From: Hyperoodon ampullatus
Lineage: Eukaryota > Chordata > Mammalia > Artiodactyla > Ziphiidae
DNA: 64,000 bases
Reading direction: 5' to 3'
Assembly (NCBI GenBank): GCA_949752795.1
Contig: OX457060.1
Coordinates: 596,001-660,000 of the forward strand
The notes under the pieces were generated by a model, which saw only the letters and a list, made by a program, of their open reading frames with translations, was not told the origin of the DNA and did not search any database. Positions 33,236-45,299 of the stretch are shown in pieces. A program made the translations under genes and the position numbers. Every line of letters begins with the position of its first letter. Position 1 is the stretch's first letter.

Positions 33236-33833
33236 CTGTTTACTCCTGAAAATGTTTAACCTGAATCTAATCATGAGGAGACAACCAGAAAAATCCAATT
33301 TAAGATATACTCTGCCAAACAACATGCCTGGACTCTTAAAAAAAATCCAGGTATTGAAAGACAGAAAAACGCTAAGGAACAGTTCTAAATTAAAGGAGAC
33401 TAAAGAGATATGACACATAAAAGCATTACATAATCCTTGATTGGATCTTGATTTTAAAAACCCACCACCAACAACAATAACTATAACTGACACTATTGGG
33501 ATAATTAGGGGGATTTGAATTCAGATTGTATGTTAGATAATAATATTGTATCAAGGCTAAATTTTCCTAATCTGATGATTGTATTATGGTTATGTAGGAG
33601 AATGCCTTTAAGGGTATTTAGGGATGAAATATTAGGATGTCTGTGACTAATTCAACTCTCAAATGACTCATCCAAACTATAAGTATATAGAAAAAGAAAG
33701 AGAAAGAGATAAGACCAATGTAGCAGTATGTTAATAATTGATGAATTTAGGTGCAGCGTATATGGGCATTTATTTTACTATTCTTGCAAATTTTCACTAG
33801 GTTTGAAAACTTTTCAAAATAAAATGTAATATA
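33236..33833 (+). mobile_element. LINE-1 3' UTR (old L1M-type), inserted in an older repeat
   Basis: Landmarks: 'aaaatccaggtattgaaaga', 'aatccttgattggatcttg', 'gacactattgggataatt', 'attgtattatggttatgtag', 'ttcactaggtttgaaaac' and final 'aaaataaaatgt'. 5' truncated, non-coding. Confidence 0.75.
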
Positions 33834-33834
33834 A

Positions 33835-33990
33835 GGAGTTTGGGCTTTATCCTAGAATCAATGGAATCCATGGAAAGATGTTAACCAAGGGAATAGCATA
33901 ATTAGAACTCTTAGGTTACAAGGGATCAAAAGCCAATTAGAACAGGAAACTTACTGACTCATGTGATCAAATATGATGGGTGAGGCTGGT
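33835..33990 (+). repeat. Ancient interspersed repeat, right half
   Basis: Continuation of the element at 32935-33235 after the LINE-1 insertion ('ttgggctttatcctagaatc', 'ggaatccatggaaagatgtt'). Confidence 0.45.
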
Positions 33991-35375
33991 CTCTGGATTC
34001 CAGAATCTGGATCTCCTCAGGACCTACCACTCCACTTTCAACCCTTTCTCTCCCTCCTTTTACTCTATAACATTGACCTCATTCTTTGCAACTGCAGACA
34101 CAATTTCTCTTCCAGGAACTATGGCCTCAGGTGAATGTGAGTTTATTGCCTTTACTGCCTGGGAATCCTCTGCTCCCACCTATTTGAGATTGACTAATCT
34201 TCAGGAAGACATTCTGATTGGTCCTATGGAGATCATAGGTTCACCACTTTGACCAGTCATTGAGTCCATAGATGTGAACAATGATAATTTGTACCCCTGA
34301 TCCTGGTCCTGCCCCTGCCCCTGTGAATCTGTTCCTCCTCTTAGAAACATATGCCAAGAAAGGATTAGATTTCCAAGAGGTTTACTGAGGGGAATGCCAG
34401 CAAAAGATAAACTAGAAGGGATCAGGAGTAGGCAGGGAGAGGCTTCAGGCTGTAATGTAGGCCTGATGCCTATGAAAGAAGAGAGGAAAGGAAGAATGAG
34501 CAGGAAGAGCCTCAAGTCACAGCGCAGTTCTAAGAAAGCCTTCACCAAGCTAATAGAGGATTCCCAAATAGATTGCCATTGGAAAAGTACTACATCAGGC
34601 AGGAATGTCCCAGCTCTAGATCCCCATCATGCTCAGTCATTGGCTGGGAGCAGCCTGGGGAAAACACGGTATTGGTATGACACCATGGTGGATCCCAAGG
34701 TGCAGCAGCTGGAGCCTATCAGTCAATTATGCCCCACCTCCCCAGCAGGCTCTTTAGAAGGTCTGAACTGTATACTTTATTGTCGTTACAACCTGATGGT
34801 CAGAAAGGGAATGGGGGGAATGGAGAAAGAGGTGCTGGGCAGAAAAAGGATAAAAGCAATAGCTGTTACACTAGATTTCTCTACAAGGGAAAGAATCCTA
34901 CATTTTCTTTGTCTTTCAGTCCTCAGTTCTTTGAATCTCTATGTCCTTACACAGTAATCAAAGTTTAGTAATTAAATTTAGATTCTGAAGATGATTACAA
35001 AAGAAGAGGAATAAAACAGATTTTATGAAATAATAGTGTGATCTTTCTCAGCCTAGATGGAGTGATTCCTTTGAGGGTAAAAACATGCATTTGATGTGTA
35101 AAGTCTAGTGTATTAAAATTCGCTTGTCTTATCACTCTAACTTCCTGTGATTTCTAATTAAACTTCAGGACACCTGTGAGGGTTTTTGTTTCTTATTTAA
35201 TAGATGTGTGAATTAGTGGCAGAACTAGAACTAGAAAATAGGTTTCATCCATGTTCTACCCTTGTTCCCTGCCTCAGTCTCATCACATAGATAACCAGGG
35301 CCAGAACACACAAAGGCTGGATTTGCACTGAAAGATGCTGAGATGAAGGACCTGAATTTAGTTTGGAATAGAAGA
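33991..35375. other. Unassigned intergenic DNA
   Basis: Contains a 187-codon frame at 34394-34957 (+) and smaller ones with no recognisable domain, codon bias or splice context. A short imperfect GGTCCTGCCCCTGCCCCTG run lies near 34305. I see no gene. Confidence 0.4.
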
Positions 35376-35377
35376 AA

Positions 35378-35641
35378 GGTTCAAACGAAATGGGATGGTA
35401 CAGCTGCAATGGAAAAGAGTATGGTTGTTCCTCAAAAAATTAAACATAGAATTACTTTATTATCTGACAGTTCCATTTCTGGACACATACCCAAAAGAAT
35501 TGAAAGCAGGAACTTGAAGAGGTATCTGTACATCCATGTTCATAGCAGCATTATTCATAATAGCCACATGGTGTAGGTGTCCATTGACTGATGAATGAAT
35601 AAAGAAAATGTGGTATATACATTCAATGGAATATTATTCAG
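35378..35641 (+). mobile_element. Old LINE-1 ORF2 3' fragment, left half of an interrupted element
   Basis: Decayed ORF2 end: 'tggttgttcctcaaaaaatt', 'catacccaaaagaattgaaa', 'agcagcattattcataatag', 'caatggaatattattcagcc'. It is cut exactly at the target of the antisense LINE-1 and resumes at 36990. Confidence 0.8.
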
Positions 35642-36989
35642 CCTTAAAAAGGAAATAAATTCTTTTTTCTAAAATAGAAGCATAGTTGATTTATGATAGT
35701 ATATTAGGTTTCAGGCATACAACATAGTAATTCAATATTTTTATAGATTATACTCCATTTAAAGTTATTACAAAGTAATGACTATATTTCCCTGTGCTGT
35801 ACAATATATACATATTAGTTTGTATCTCTTAATCCCCTACCCCTATCTTACTCTTCCCCACCATCCCTCTCCCCACGGGTAACCACTAGTTTGCTCTCTA
35901 TACCTGTGAATCTTTTTCTGTTTTGTTATATTCGTTGTTTGTTTTATTTTTTAGATTCCACATATAAGTGATAACAGAGTATTTGTCTTTCTCTGTCTGA
36001 CTTATTTCACTAAGCATAATACCCTCTAGGTCTATCCTCGTTGTTGCAAATGGCAGAATTTCTTTTTTTATGACTAAGTAATATTCCATCGTATATGTAT
36101 AACACATCTTCTTTATCCATTCATATGTTGATGGGCATTTGGGTTGCTTCCATATCTTGACTATTGTGAATAATGCTATTGTGAACATTGGGGTCCATGT
36201 ATCTTTCTGAATGACTGTTTTCATTTTCTTCAAATATATACCCAGGAGTGGAATTGCTGGGTCATATGGTAATTCTAATTTTAGTTTTTTGAGGAACCTC
36301 CATGCTGTTTTCCATAATGGTTTCACCAATTTACAATCCCATCAACAGTGCACTAGGGTTCTTTTGTGTCCACATCCTCACCAAAGTTTGTTATTTGTAG
36401 ACTTTTTGATGATAGCCATTCTGACAGGTATGAAGTGATATCTCATTGTGGTTTTGATTTGCATTTCTCTGAGGATTTTTTCTTGTGCCTGTATATCTTC
36501 TTTGGAAAAGTGTCTATTCAGGTCTTCTTCCCATTTTTAATTGGGTTGTTAATTATTTGATATTGAGTTGTTTATATATTTTGGATATTAACCCCTTATT
36601 GGTCATATCATTTACAAATATTTTCTCCCGTTCAGTAGGGTTGTCTTTTCATTTTGTCAATGGTTTCCTTTGCTGTGCAAAAGCTTCTAAGTTTAATTAG
36701 TTTCCATTTGTTTATTTTTGCTTTTGTTTCTTTTGCCTTAGGAGACAGATCCAAAAAAATATTGCTATGATTTATATCAAAGAGTGTACTGCCTATGTTA
36801 TCGTCTAGGAATTTTATGGTTTCAGGTCTTACATTTAGGCTTTAATCCATTTTGAGTTTATTTTTGTATATGCTGCGAGGAAATGTTCCAATTTCATTCT
36901 TTCCCATATAGCTGTTCAGTTTTCTCAGCACCATTTGTTGAAGAGACTGTCTTTTCTCCATTATATATTCTTGCCTCCTTAAAAAGGAA
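35642..36989 (-). mobile_element. 5'-truncated LINE-1, antisense, nested in an older LINE-1
   Basis: Flanked by a perfect 13-bp duplication 'ccttaaaaaggaa' at 35642-35654 and 36977-36989, the element proper being 35655-36976. It starts (3' side) with a T-rich stretch and LINE-1 3' UTR, and carries ORF2 C-terminal sequence on the - strand. The 35898-36329 frame (143 codons) contains '[19 protein letters not shown]' and 'YTMEYYLVIKKEILPF'. 5' truncation lies within ORF2 upstream of that frame. Non-autonomous. Confidence 0.93.
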
Positions 36990-37740
36990 GGAATTGCTGA
37001 CATATGCTACCACACAGATGAACTTTGAGGACATACTACTAAGTGAAATAAGCCAGTCACAAAAAGACAAATACTGTATGATTCCACTTATATGAATCAC
37101 CTAGAGTAGTCAAATTCATAGAGACGGAAAGTAGAATGCTAGTTGTCAGGGGCCATGGGGAGGGGAGAATAAAAAAATGAAATGGGACGACTTTGGAAAG
37201 CCATTTGAGAGGATCAACTAAAGATGAATTTAGTATATTCTAGAACCCAGCAATCACACTCATTGGTATATGCCCAAGATAACTGAGTGCATTTGTTCAT
37301 CAAAAGACAGGGGCAAGGATGTTTATAGCAGCACTATTCATCTGGCCAGAAACACTCAGATGTCCACCCATGGGAGGATAGGTAAGTACTCGTACAGCAG
37401 AATACTATACAGCAATGGAAATGAACAAACTACTGCTACACACAACATGAATGACTCTCACACACATGAAGCTGAGCAAAAGTGATTCCATTATAAAGGT
37501 GGTAAAGTAATCTCTGTTGTCAAAAGTCAGCATAGTGGTTAATTCTGGGGAGGAGGTGGAGGAGCAACAGGGGGCAAGCATGAAGGTGGCTTCTGGGTGC
37601 CGGTAGTGACCTGTTTTCTCATCTGGATGGTGGTCACATGGGTGTGTTCACCTTGTGAAATTTAATTGAACTTTACATGTATCATTTGAGTACTCTTTTG
37701 CATGTATACCTCAATTTTTAAAAGTTTGTTAAAATAATTG
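36990..37740 (+). mobile_element. Old LINE-1 3' end, right half of the interrupted element
   Basis: Resumes 'ggaattgctgacatatgcta' after the nested insertion, with LINE landmarks 'aagtgaaataagccagtcac' and 'tactgtatgattccacttat'. From about 37190 to 37740 a second decayed LINE-like 3' segment follows ('gtttatagcagcactattca'), ending in a T/A-rich tail. Confidence 0.7.
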
Positions 37741-37919
37741 GTCAGGAGTAATTAGGCTTCTACAGTCACCATAGAGTTTGAAATTAGTCTTTACATATAT
37801 AACACTCAGAATAGATATAGTGGATAGTTTTGGGCCAAACTGTGGGAAAACAGAGAGCTTTTCTCCATAAAGCATGTATTGTTGTCTGACTATGTAGGAG
37901 TTAGTGGCAGACCCTTAGC

Positions 37920-38110
37920 ATTTTAAAAATATGCTTCATGTTAAAAACACTTATGTACATTCACTCCTCACAACAAACCTGAGAGTAGCAATTGCTACCA
38001 TCGCTACCTTCCAGGTGAGAAGTCCAGCACTCAGAAAACCCAGTGACCTACAAAGTTGTCTCAGGTAGTAAGCAGTGGGGTCAGAATTAAGCCCAGGTAA
38101 GCTGTAACCA
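37920..38110 (-). repeat. MIR SINE
   Basis: Reverse MIR: 'ttcactcctcacaacaaacc', 'gagaagtccagcactcag', 'aagcagtggggtcagaat'. Confidence 0.6.
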
Positions 38111-38670
38111 AGCTTGTACTGGCTCATCCTTCCTGCTCTGCCTCCAAGTATCTTTTAGTATCTGGCAATGCCCCTCATTCACATGACATTGTGCCTGGGG
38201 AGTGTGGTTCTGATGAAATTATGTATATATTTCTATCTTAGAGAAAAAATTCTATAATTTTCCTTGGTGTTTACCATTAGATTTAAATTTTGATTGTTTT
38301 AATTTTTAATTCAGTACTTTGTTAGAATGTCAATACATTAAGGAGTTATTTTATTTAGGCTTTTACATTACAAAAAAGTGTAAACGACATTAAAGGAACT
38401 TGAGAAATTATGAAGTCTTCCATAATTTTGCCATCCCATTTAAATGGTAGTATCCCTTCTTCTAGATCTGCTCTTGTGTGTTTATTTTTCCCACTTTTTC
38501 CACTCAACAATAAGTATCTTAGAGTCTTTAAAACTACATTTATAGAAATAACTCTTTTTATAAGAGAGTAAAATTATTATTTAAAAATTGCAAACTGAAA
38601 AAACATGAAGAAAAAATGAAAATTAACTTAATTGCACAACTGAGCAAGAACAAGCACTAACAACTTATTG
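38111..38670. other. Unassigned AT-rich intergenic DNA
   Basis: No recognisable gene, RNA or repeat family. Confidence 0.4.
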
Positions 38671-38685
38671 TGATATATGTGTGTG

Positions 38686-38735
<50 letters not shown>

Positions 38736-38744
38736 CACATATAT
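38671..38744. repeat. (TG)n/(TA)n/(CA)n compound microsatellite
   Basis: About 70 bp compound dinucleotide tract directly beside the 3' end of the antisense LINE-1. Confidence 0.95.
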
Positions 38745-40245
38745 CCCCACTTTTTAAAGATTCTTTTCCCATATAGGTCATTACAGAGTATTGAGTAGAG
38801 TTCCCTGTGGTATACAGTAGGTACTTATTAGTTAGCTATTTTATATATAGTAGTATATATATATCAATCTCAATCTCCCAGTTTATCCCTCTCTCCCTCC
38901 TTTCCCACCCTGGTAACCATAGGTTTGTTTTCTACATCTGTGACTCAATTTCTGTTTTGTAAATAAATTCATTTGTACCATTTTTTAGATTCCACATATA
39001 AGTGATATTATATGATATTTGTCTTTGTCTGGCTTAGTTCACTCAGTATGACAATCTCTAGGTCCATTCATGTTGCTGCACATGGCATTGTTTCATTCTT
39101 TTTTATGGCTGAGTAATATTCCATTGTACATATGCACCACATCTTCTTTATCCACTCCTCTGTCAATGGACATTTAGGTTGATCCATGTCTTGGCTATTG
39201 TAAATAATGCTGCAGTAAACATTGGAGTGCATTTATATTTTTGAATCATGGTTTTCTCTGGGTATATGCCCAGGAGTGGGATTGCTGGATGATATGGTAG
39301 TTCTATATTTAGTTTTTTAAGGAACTTCCATATTGTTCTCCATAATGGTTGTACCAATTTACATTCCCACCAACAGTGTAGGAGGGTTCCCTTTTCTCCA
39401 CACCCTCTCCAGCATTTATTGTTTCTAGATTTTTTGATGATCATTCTGACCAGTGTGAGGTGATACCTCATTGTAGTTTTGATTGCATTTCTCTAATAAT
39501 TAGTGATGTTGAGCATCTTTTCATGTGCTTTTTGGCCACCTATGTGTCTTCTTTGGAGGAATGTCTATTTAGATCTTCTGCACATTTTTTGATTGGGTTG
39601 TTTGTTTTTATGACATAGAGCTGCATGAGGTGCTTGTATATTTTGGAAATTAATCCCTTGTCAGTTGCTTCATTTGCAAATATTTTCTCCCATTCTATTG
39701 GTTGTTTTTTCATTTTCTTTATGTTTCCTTTCCTGTGCAAAATCTTTTGAATTTAATTAGGTAGGTCCCATTTATTTGTTTTTATTTTTGTTACTCTAGG
39801 AGGTGGATCATAAAATATATTGCTGCAATTTATGTCAAAGAGTGTTCTGCCTATGTTTTCCTGTAAGAGTTTTATAGTGCCTGGCCTTACATTTAGGTCT
39901 TTAATTCATTTTGAGTTTATTTTTGTGTTTGGTGTTAGAGTGTTCTAATTTCACTCTTGTACATTTAGCTGTCCAGTTTTCCCAGCACCACTTATTGAGG
40001 ATACTGTCTTTTGTCCATTGTATATTCTTGCCTCCTTTGTCACAGATTAGTTAACCATAGTGTATGAGTTTATCTCTGGACTTTCTATTCTGTTTCATTG
40101 ACCTATATTTCTGTTTTTGTGCCAGTACCAAACTGTTTTGATTACTGTAGCTTTGTAGTATAGTCTGAAGTCAGGGAACCTGATTCCTCTAACTTCATTT
40201 TTCTTTCTCAAGATTGTTTTGGCTATTCAGGGTCTTTTGTGTGAA
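38745..40245 (-). mobile_element. 5'-truncated LINE-1, antisense
   Basis: On the - strand: ORF2 C-terminal part (40245 to about 39120; 39163-39471 contains '[20 protein letters not shown]', 39540-39740 contains '[20 protein letters not shown]') followed by a 3' UTR of the artiodactyl type ('gagttccctgtggtatacag' on the + strand). Several frame breaks; dead copy. Confidence 0.88.
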
Positions 40246-41721
40246 ACCATAATTTTGATAGGCACATCACAGCTGTTGGATAAAAGTATTTAAAAGGAGA
40301 CTTTGCTGCATAATTTTTTCATTCTTAATGTTCTCTTCTAGTCTATTATGTATATAAATACAGTATAACTTTTTACATAATTTCAAAGATTATAAGTTTT
40401 TTAGGGGCAAAAAGCATTTGGAATCAAGTATAGAATCTAGCCTGAATCACAATGATGCTCACCAAAGGTGCTGACCAAATTTGGGGACAACCTGGTGACA
40501 GTTTTGGATTGTGGGTATCTATTATTTCTGGGTTAAAGAATATATGGAAACTGATATTTATTTATAAAGATAAAAGAATCTTTACATATCAAAGCAAATA
40601 GTCTTTGGCTGATGATAGGAAATAATAATATATACTTGAATTTGTCCCAAATACCTTCAGCTTTACATATGTACACACTGGCCCACTTGCCAGAAATTTG
40701 TCCACCACCAAATTTCTTTGTGGCATTCCCATGGTGGCTGTGGGTACTGGTGCTGGCATGGTTGCTGGGCTGCCACAGGCAATACAGAACTCTCCAGTTC
40801 CTGCCCTTACCCCTTCACTGTAACTGCTTTAAGGTTCTCCAAGGCTCTGGGTCAAAACCAGAGAGAAGAGGAATTCCCTCTTTCCCATTCCAAGGAAAGT
40901 AAAATATCCTCCTAGTTTTCCTTTATCCCAACATTATTATCAGGACAAACAACCATTTTATTTAGGAAAAATCTTTACCCCTCTCACTAGAAAGAGATTT
41001 TATTCTCTTGGCCCCAAGAAAGCAATAGCAAATTAGTTCAATCTTGGCTTGTCTCCCATAGTCCAATTCATTCTTTCTTATCTAGGATTTTTGGAGTGAC
41101 AGATGCCCCAAAAGTGTAAATAGGTCAAATTGATCTCGCCTAAAATTAAAAAACAAAAATGTATTGGAGCAAAGAGCCATGACTTGTGTTCCAATCAGTT
41201 TCAGGCTGCTCACTTGGGAATACTGAGGAAGAGAGGGAGACAAAAATTGTAAAATCATGTTGCCGCTTGCTGTCTAAATAACAACCTCTTTGCCATTCTC
41301 CACTCGTTTAAATTCATGATAATGAGGAAGGCCCTCTGACTTGAAAGCAAAGATGCAGTTAAAATAGCTGGCTATACTATTATTTTCCAAACAAGTTATG
41401 TTCACCAAATGATAAAGAGGGTTAATGTTCAGCTTCATGGCTATGTTTTTTAGGCCTAAAATGATGCAGACAAGTGCTCAGAAACATGAAGACTCTGGAG
41501 GGTGTTGTGTATTCATAATTTATTAACACAGTTAATAAATTATGAGTGTTATGTATGTTGTGAGTTTAGCAGTTAAATGGGTCTCAATATAAAACTGTAC
41601 CTTGTTGATGGAAATAAACAAATACAGAGCTACTTCATTAAACTTAACTATTATTTATGACATTGTAAATATGAATAAGGTTTTGTTAGAATTGTGTACA
41701 CCTGTGATGGTACTTTTCTAT
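40246..41721. other. Unassigned intergenic DNA
   Basis: No gene or confident repeat. Frames at 40612-40902 and 40718-40915 overlap and have no domain. An imperfect duplication of 'aataaattatgag' lies near 41515-41548. Confidence 0.4.
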
Positions 41722-41733
41722 AAAAGTGACCCA

Positions 41734-41997
41734 TGGGCTTCCCTGGTGGTGCAGTGGTTGAGAATCTGCCGGCTAATGCAGGGGACACGGGTTCGAGCCC
41801 TGGTCTGGGAAGATCCCACATGCCGCAGAGCAACTAGGCCCATGAGCCACAACTACTGAGCCTGCGCGTCTGGAGCTTGTGCTCCGCAACAAGAGAGGCC
41901 GCGACAGTGAGAGGCCCGCGCACCGCGATGAAGAGTGGCCCCCGCTTGCCACAACTAGAGAAAGCCCTCGCACAGAAATGAAGACCCAACACAGCCA

Positions 41998-42036
<39 letters not shown>

Positions 42037-42074
42037 AAAGCCAAGCCTTTGAAGCCCTTTAAAAAAAAAAAAAA
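41734..42074 (+). mobile_element. CHR-2-like long cetacean SINE
   Basis: Same tRNA-derived head as the short copies, followed by an extra 3' region ('gaagagtggcccccgcttgc', 'agaaatgaagacccaacaca'), an (AAAT)n tail at about 41999-42037 and a final A-run. A 12-bp duplication 'aaaagtgaccca' lies at 41722-41733 and 42075-42086. Confidence 0.95.
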
Positions 42075-42086
42075 AAAAGTGACCCA

Positions 42087-43000
42087 GAACCTCTTACCTT
42101 CTAAGATTATCCTGCACTTGCCATGTTTACCTGAGAATGAAAAAAAGAAACTTCGATTATGGGAATGCACCCTATTGTGAATGGAGATAACTCTATGCTT
42201 GCCTTCAACTACCCATGGTATCCTTTATTTCTTCCCCCAGTTCTCCCCTCTCCTCTGAATTCTCTCACTCCTAATATTTATAAGGCCCTGGAATCCACTA
42301 TTTCCTTGGTGTATACCAGAATTATGTGCTCTGTGCATATCTGTGCAGCAGGGGAGGAAAGAGCTGGAGGAAAACACATGAGAAACATTGAAAAGCAGTG
42401 TGGAGGAAGTAAAATGAAAGTGTTCCACAGAAATTAATATGATAATACAAAGGGTTCGATAGTGTTTACAAAATCATAGAGCCTAATTTAATTGAAAAGA
42501 GATTAGATCATTGCCAAAATGGGCACATATTTATAATGTGTGTATCCTCAAATGAAAAAGAATAAATGGTTTAAGTAGATCAAATGTAATTTCTGATTAG
42601 ACCCCTGCTGAGCTCTCCAACAAATTACAATTTGAAAGGAAGCCCAGTAAATTTGGAGTTTGGTTGAGTTTAAAATCTGATTTTCCGATTCATTTATACT
42701 TAGAGATGTTGTATTTTCTCTTCTCTGATTTCAAATAGAACAGCAACTGTGGACTGAAACTAATGGTAAAAGTAACAGTGAGGTTATAACAATGAAGTTT
42801 CCCCATTAAGAAAAAAGATTCCCCAGTCTTTGAATAGAATATAAATCATGTCAGAGTAATAGAGTGAATAACATCTCTTCTCAATACATAAATTGATTGC
42901 CAAAATCCTGAGATGAAAGTTTTCTTGACATAAAGAACTGAGACTTTGAAATATCTGTCCTAGTTATCTCTTAGGTTAGAAGTCCAGTCACCCATCTCTA
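42087..43000. other. Unassigned intergenic DNA
   Basis: No gene or confident repeat. A 92-codon frame at 42159-42437 shows no domain. Confidence 0.4.
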
Positions 43001-43375
43001 CTTCTGGAAAATGCCCTCCTCCATGATCTACATAATGGCACAGCCCTGGTTGATTAGACTGGGGCACCTGGGTCACCTGATCAATTTGGAACTAAGACTG
43101 AGAGCAAGCAGGATTAAGGACGGTGAAACCAGTAGTGTGTCGACTCGGAAGCCACTAACAGTAGCTGCTAAACCATGTGGGCTACAGAACATTAAAAAAA
43201 AAAAAGCTGGGAAACAGAATGGGAGAGAATTTGGGGGCTTCACCGGAGCATTCTGGAGTAGTCTCAGGTTATGGTGTGTTCCTGAAATCCAGCAAGTTTT
43301 GCCTTTTGGTTCCATGATGACCACTGTCATCTTTATAATAAACTTTTTCAGATAAAATTAAATCCAAGGGGCTTC
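43001..43375 (+). repeat. Possible old LTR-like repeat
   Basis: Ends with 'ctttataataaactttttca', a poly-A-signal-containing end typical of mammalian LTRs, and has an internal A-run at 43194-43205. Family and borders uncertain; the 114-codon frame through it is a chance frame. Confidence 0.3.
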
Positions 43376-44750
43376 TCTTACTTCCAACCAAGAAAGCCCC
43401 TAGACAACTTTTGGAAATGGAATTTTATAATTACTTACTTAAAGCTAAAACCATTCCTGTTTTAAATGTTAAGTTCAGACAAGCCTGATATGAGCACTAA
43501 TATTAATTTTGATGTTTTAAAATGATGGTAGATAATTTAAAACATTATGTTCTTCTACAAAACAATAAAATAAACTAGCCAAAAATAGAGAAGGAAACTT
43601 TGTGCCTTTCCTTAAAAACTAATTGATACTTTTAAGAAAATTTCATATTCATGAGTCTTTCCTAACGTCTTCAAAGAGACTTGGCCATTCCCTACTTCTG
43701 TAGCAAAGCGTATTGCTATCATAAATGTATAATTATGCATAGCAATTAGCTATCCTTCCCTGCAATCTATTGCAGCTCTACTCAGCTCTAATATTGAGAA
43801 TATGAGGTTGAAGAGGCTACAGGCCCAGTCCTCAAGGGAAGAGAAACATAACATGTCACATGGGACTCTCCCTATTGCTTCAATGTGCCTACATATTAGA
43901 GACAGGGCAAGGGCCATCTCCACAGGAACTGCTGAGAGATAGCAAAGTCAACCCTGTGACTCTAGTCTTTCATCTAAATTCGACGTAGATAAGATAAGCT
44001 TATATCGCTTTTTTTAAAGAATTTCTTTGAAGTTAATTTATAGGAGTAGAGAGTTTTATAACTATTCCCCTCCATTCCCTGTTAGGGAGAAAAAGGAGAT
44101 TCCTACTGCCTCCCCTTAAGACAAGTTGGAGCTGTGGGGACCAGGAGGACAAGAAATACGTCCCCTGGACTTAAGACTTAGAACAAATGAGACTGTTTTA
44201 AGTCTCATTTGGAGGGTGGTGGAGGAAACAGCAATGACCTTTAAAAAGAGAGATGGTCATAATGGGAATGTCCCACACTTCCAGAGTTTGCTAGGGCAAG
44301 GGTACAGAGGTGTACTGGTGGGCAAAGCAGCCTCTGCAGAAGGGCAGCCAAGCCAGAGTCATCCTGAAAGGATCCAGTGTCAGAGAGCTGACCCGCAGGG
44401 TGAGGGAACCTGAGCTATTCTGCTGGAATGCAGAAGCTGAGGGATGAAGAGGTTCACAGAATAGTGAATGTTATGTTAGTGTTAGAATAGTTAGTGAGGT
44501 CATATCCACAAAGATCACTGAAGAATCTACAACGTGTTCATGATACAGCCAGCATTTCGGTGAGGGCATTCAATAGCCAAATGAGAGCTACAGATAGCAC
44601 CAGTTAGATAAATAGAACTTTGCCTCTTTTCTTCTCATCCCTCTCCCTGACCCCAGACTTGGAGGCGCTATAAGCGGAAACAGAATTCGATGAAAGATGG
44701 AAATGCTGATATTGAACTTGACTACAGTTCGGCTGCAGCCTGCAGGCCTG
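43376..44750. other. Unassigned intergenic DNA
   Basis: No gene or confident repeat. The 95-codon frame at 44126-44413 has no recognisable feature. Confidence 0.4.
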
Positions 44751-44754
44751 CAAG

Positions 44755-45260
44755 CCTTGTAATTGCCCAGACTTGAGACTGAAGGAAGAGCCCAGAGACA
44801 TCGACAGAGACATCAAAGGTTTATTAGATAGTGAATCTTACCCGCCCACAGCAAATGTTCTGGAGTGACACCCCACCATGAACGGTCGATGGCAAGAAGG
44901 ACATGGCAGCAATCTTCTACTCAGGTGAGGAGGCCACTGTTTATAGAGGGAATTGATGTCAGGTTGGCTCACAATTAGCAGGCAAGCCAGCAACTGGGGC
45001 CATGGGAAGCACGTAAGCAGTTACTGATTAAGCCCTATAATTAAGAGGATTGGATTGTCATGTGAATGAAGCAGGGCCTGGTCAAGCAGGGGATGTACAG
45101 AGAGCAAGAGAACAACCATCTTAAATGACCTGACCATTTAACTGCATTTCTTAATGTCTGAAAACAAGACTGCTCTTTGATGCCTGAATATATTAAAAGT
45201 AATAAATATGCCCCAGATGTTACCAGGAAGAAGGGAGATCTGCCAATGTTTAAAAGCATT
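44755..45260 (-). mobile_element. Probable solo LTR, antisense
   Basis: Read on the - strand it has promoter-like 'ctctataaacag' (about 44939-44950), an AATAAA signal in 'ctatctaataaacctttgat' (about 44814-44833) and a following G/T-rich stretch ('tgtctctgtcgatgtctctg'), the order expected of an LTR R/U5. No internal retroviral sequence adjoins. Ends not resolved. Confidence 0.5.
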
Positions 45261-45299
45261 CGTGGGAGAAAAAGTCAAATTCAATTCATTCAATAGACC

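Noticed and set aside
34394..34957. 187-codon frame as a gene
   Set aside because: No domain, signal peptide or exon context; composition typical of purine-rich non-coding DNA.
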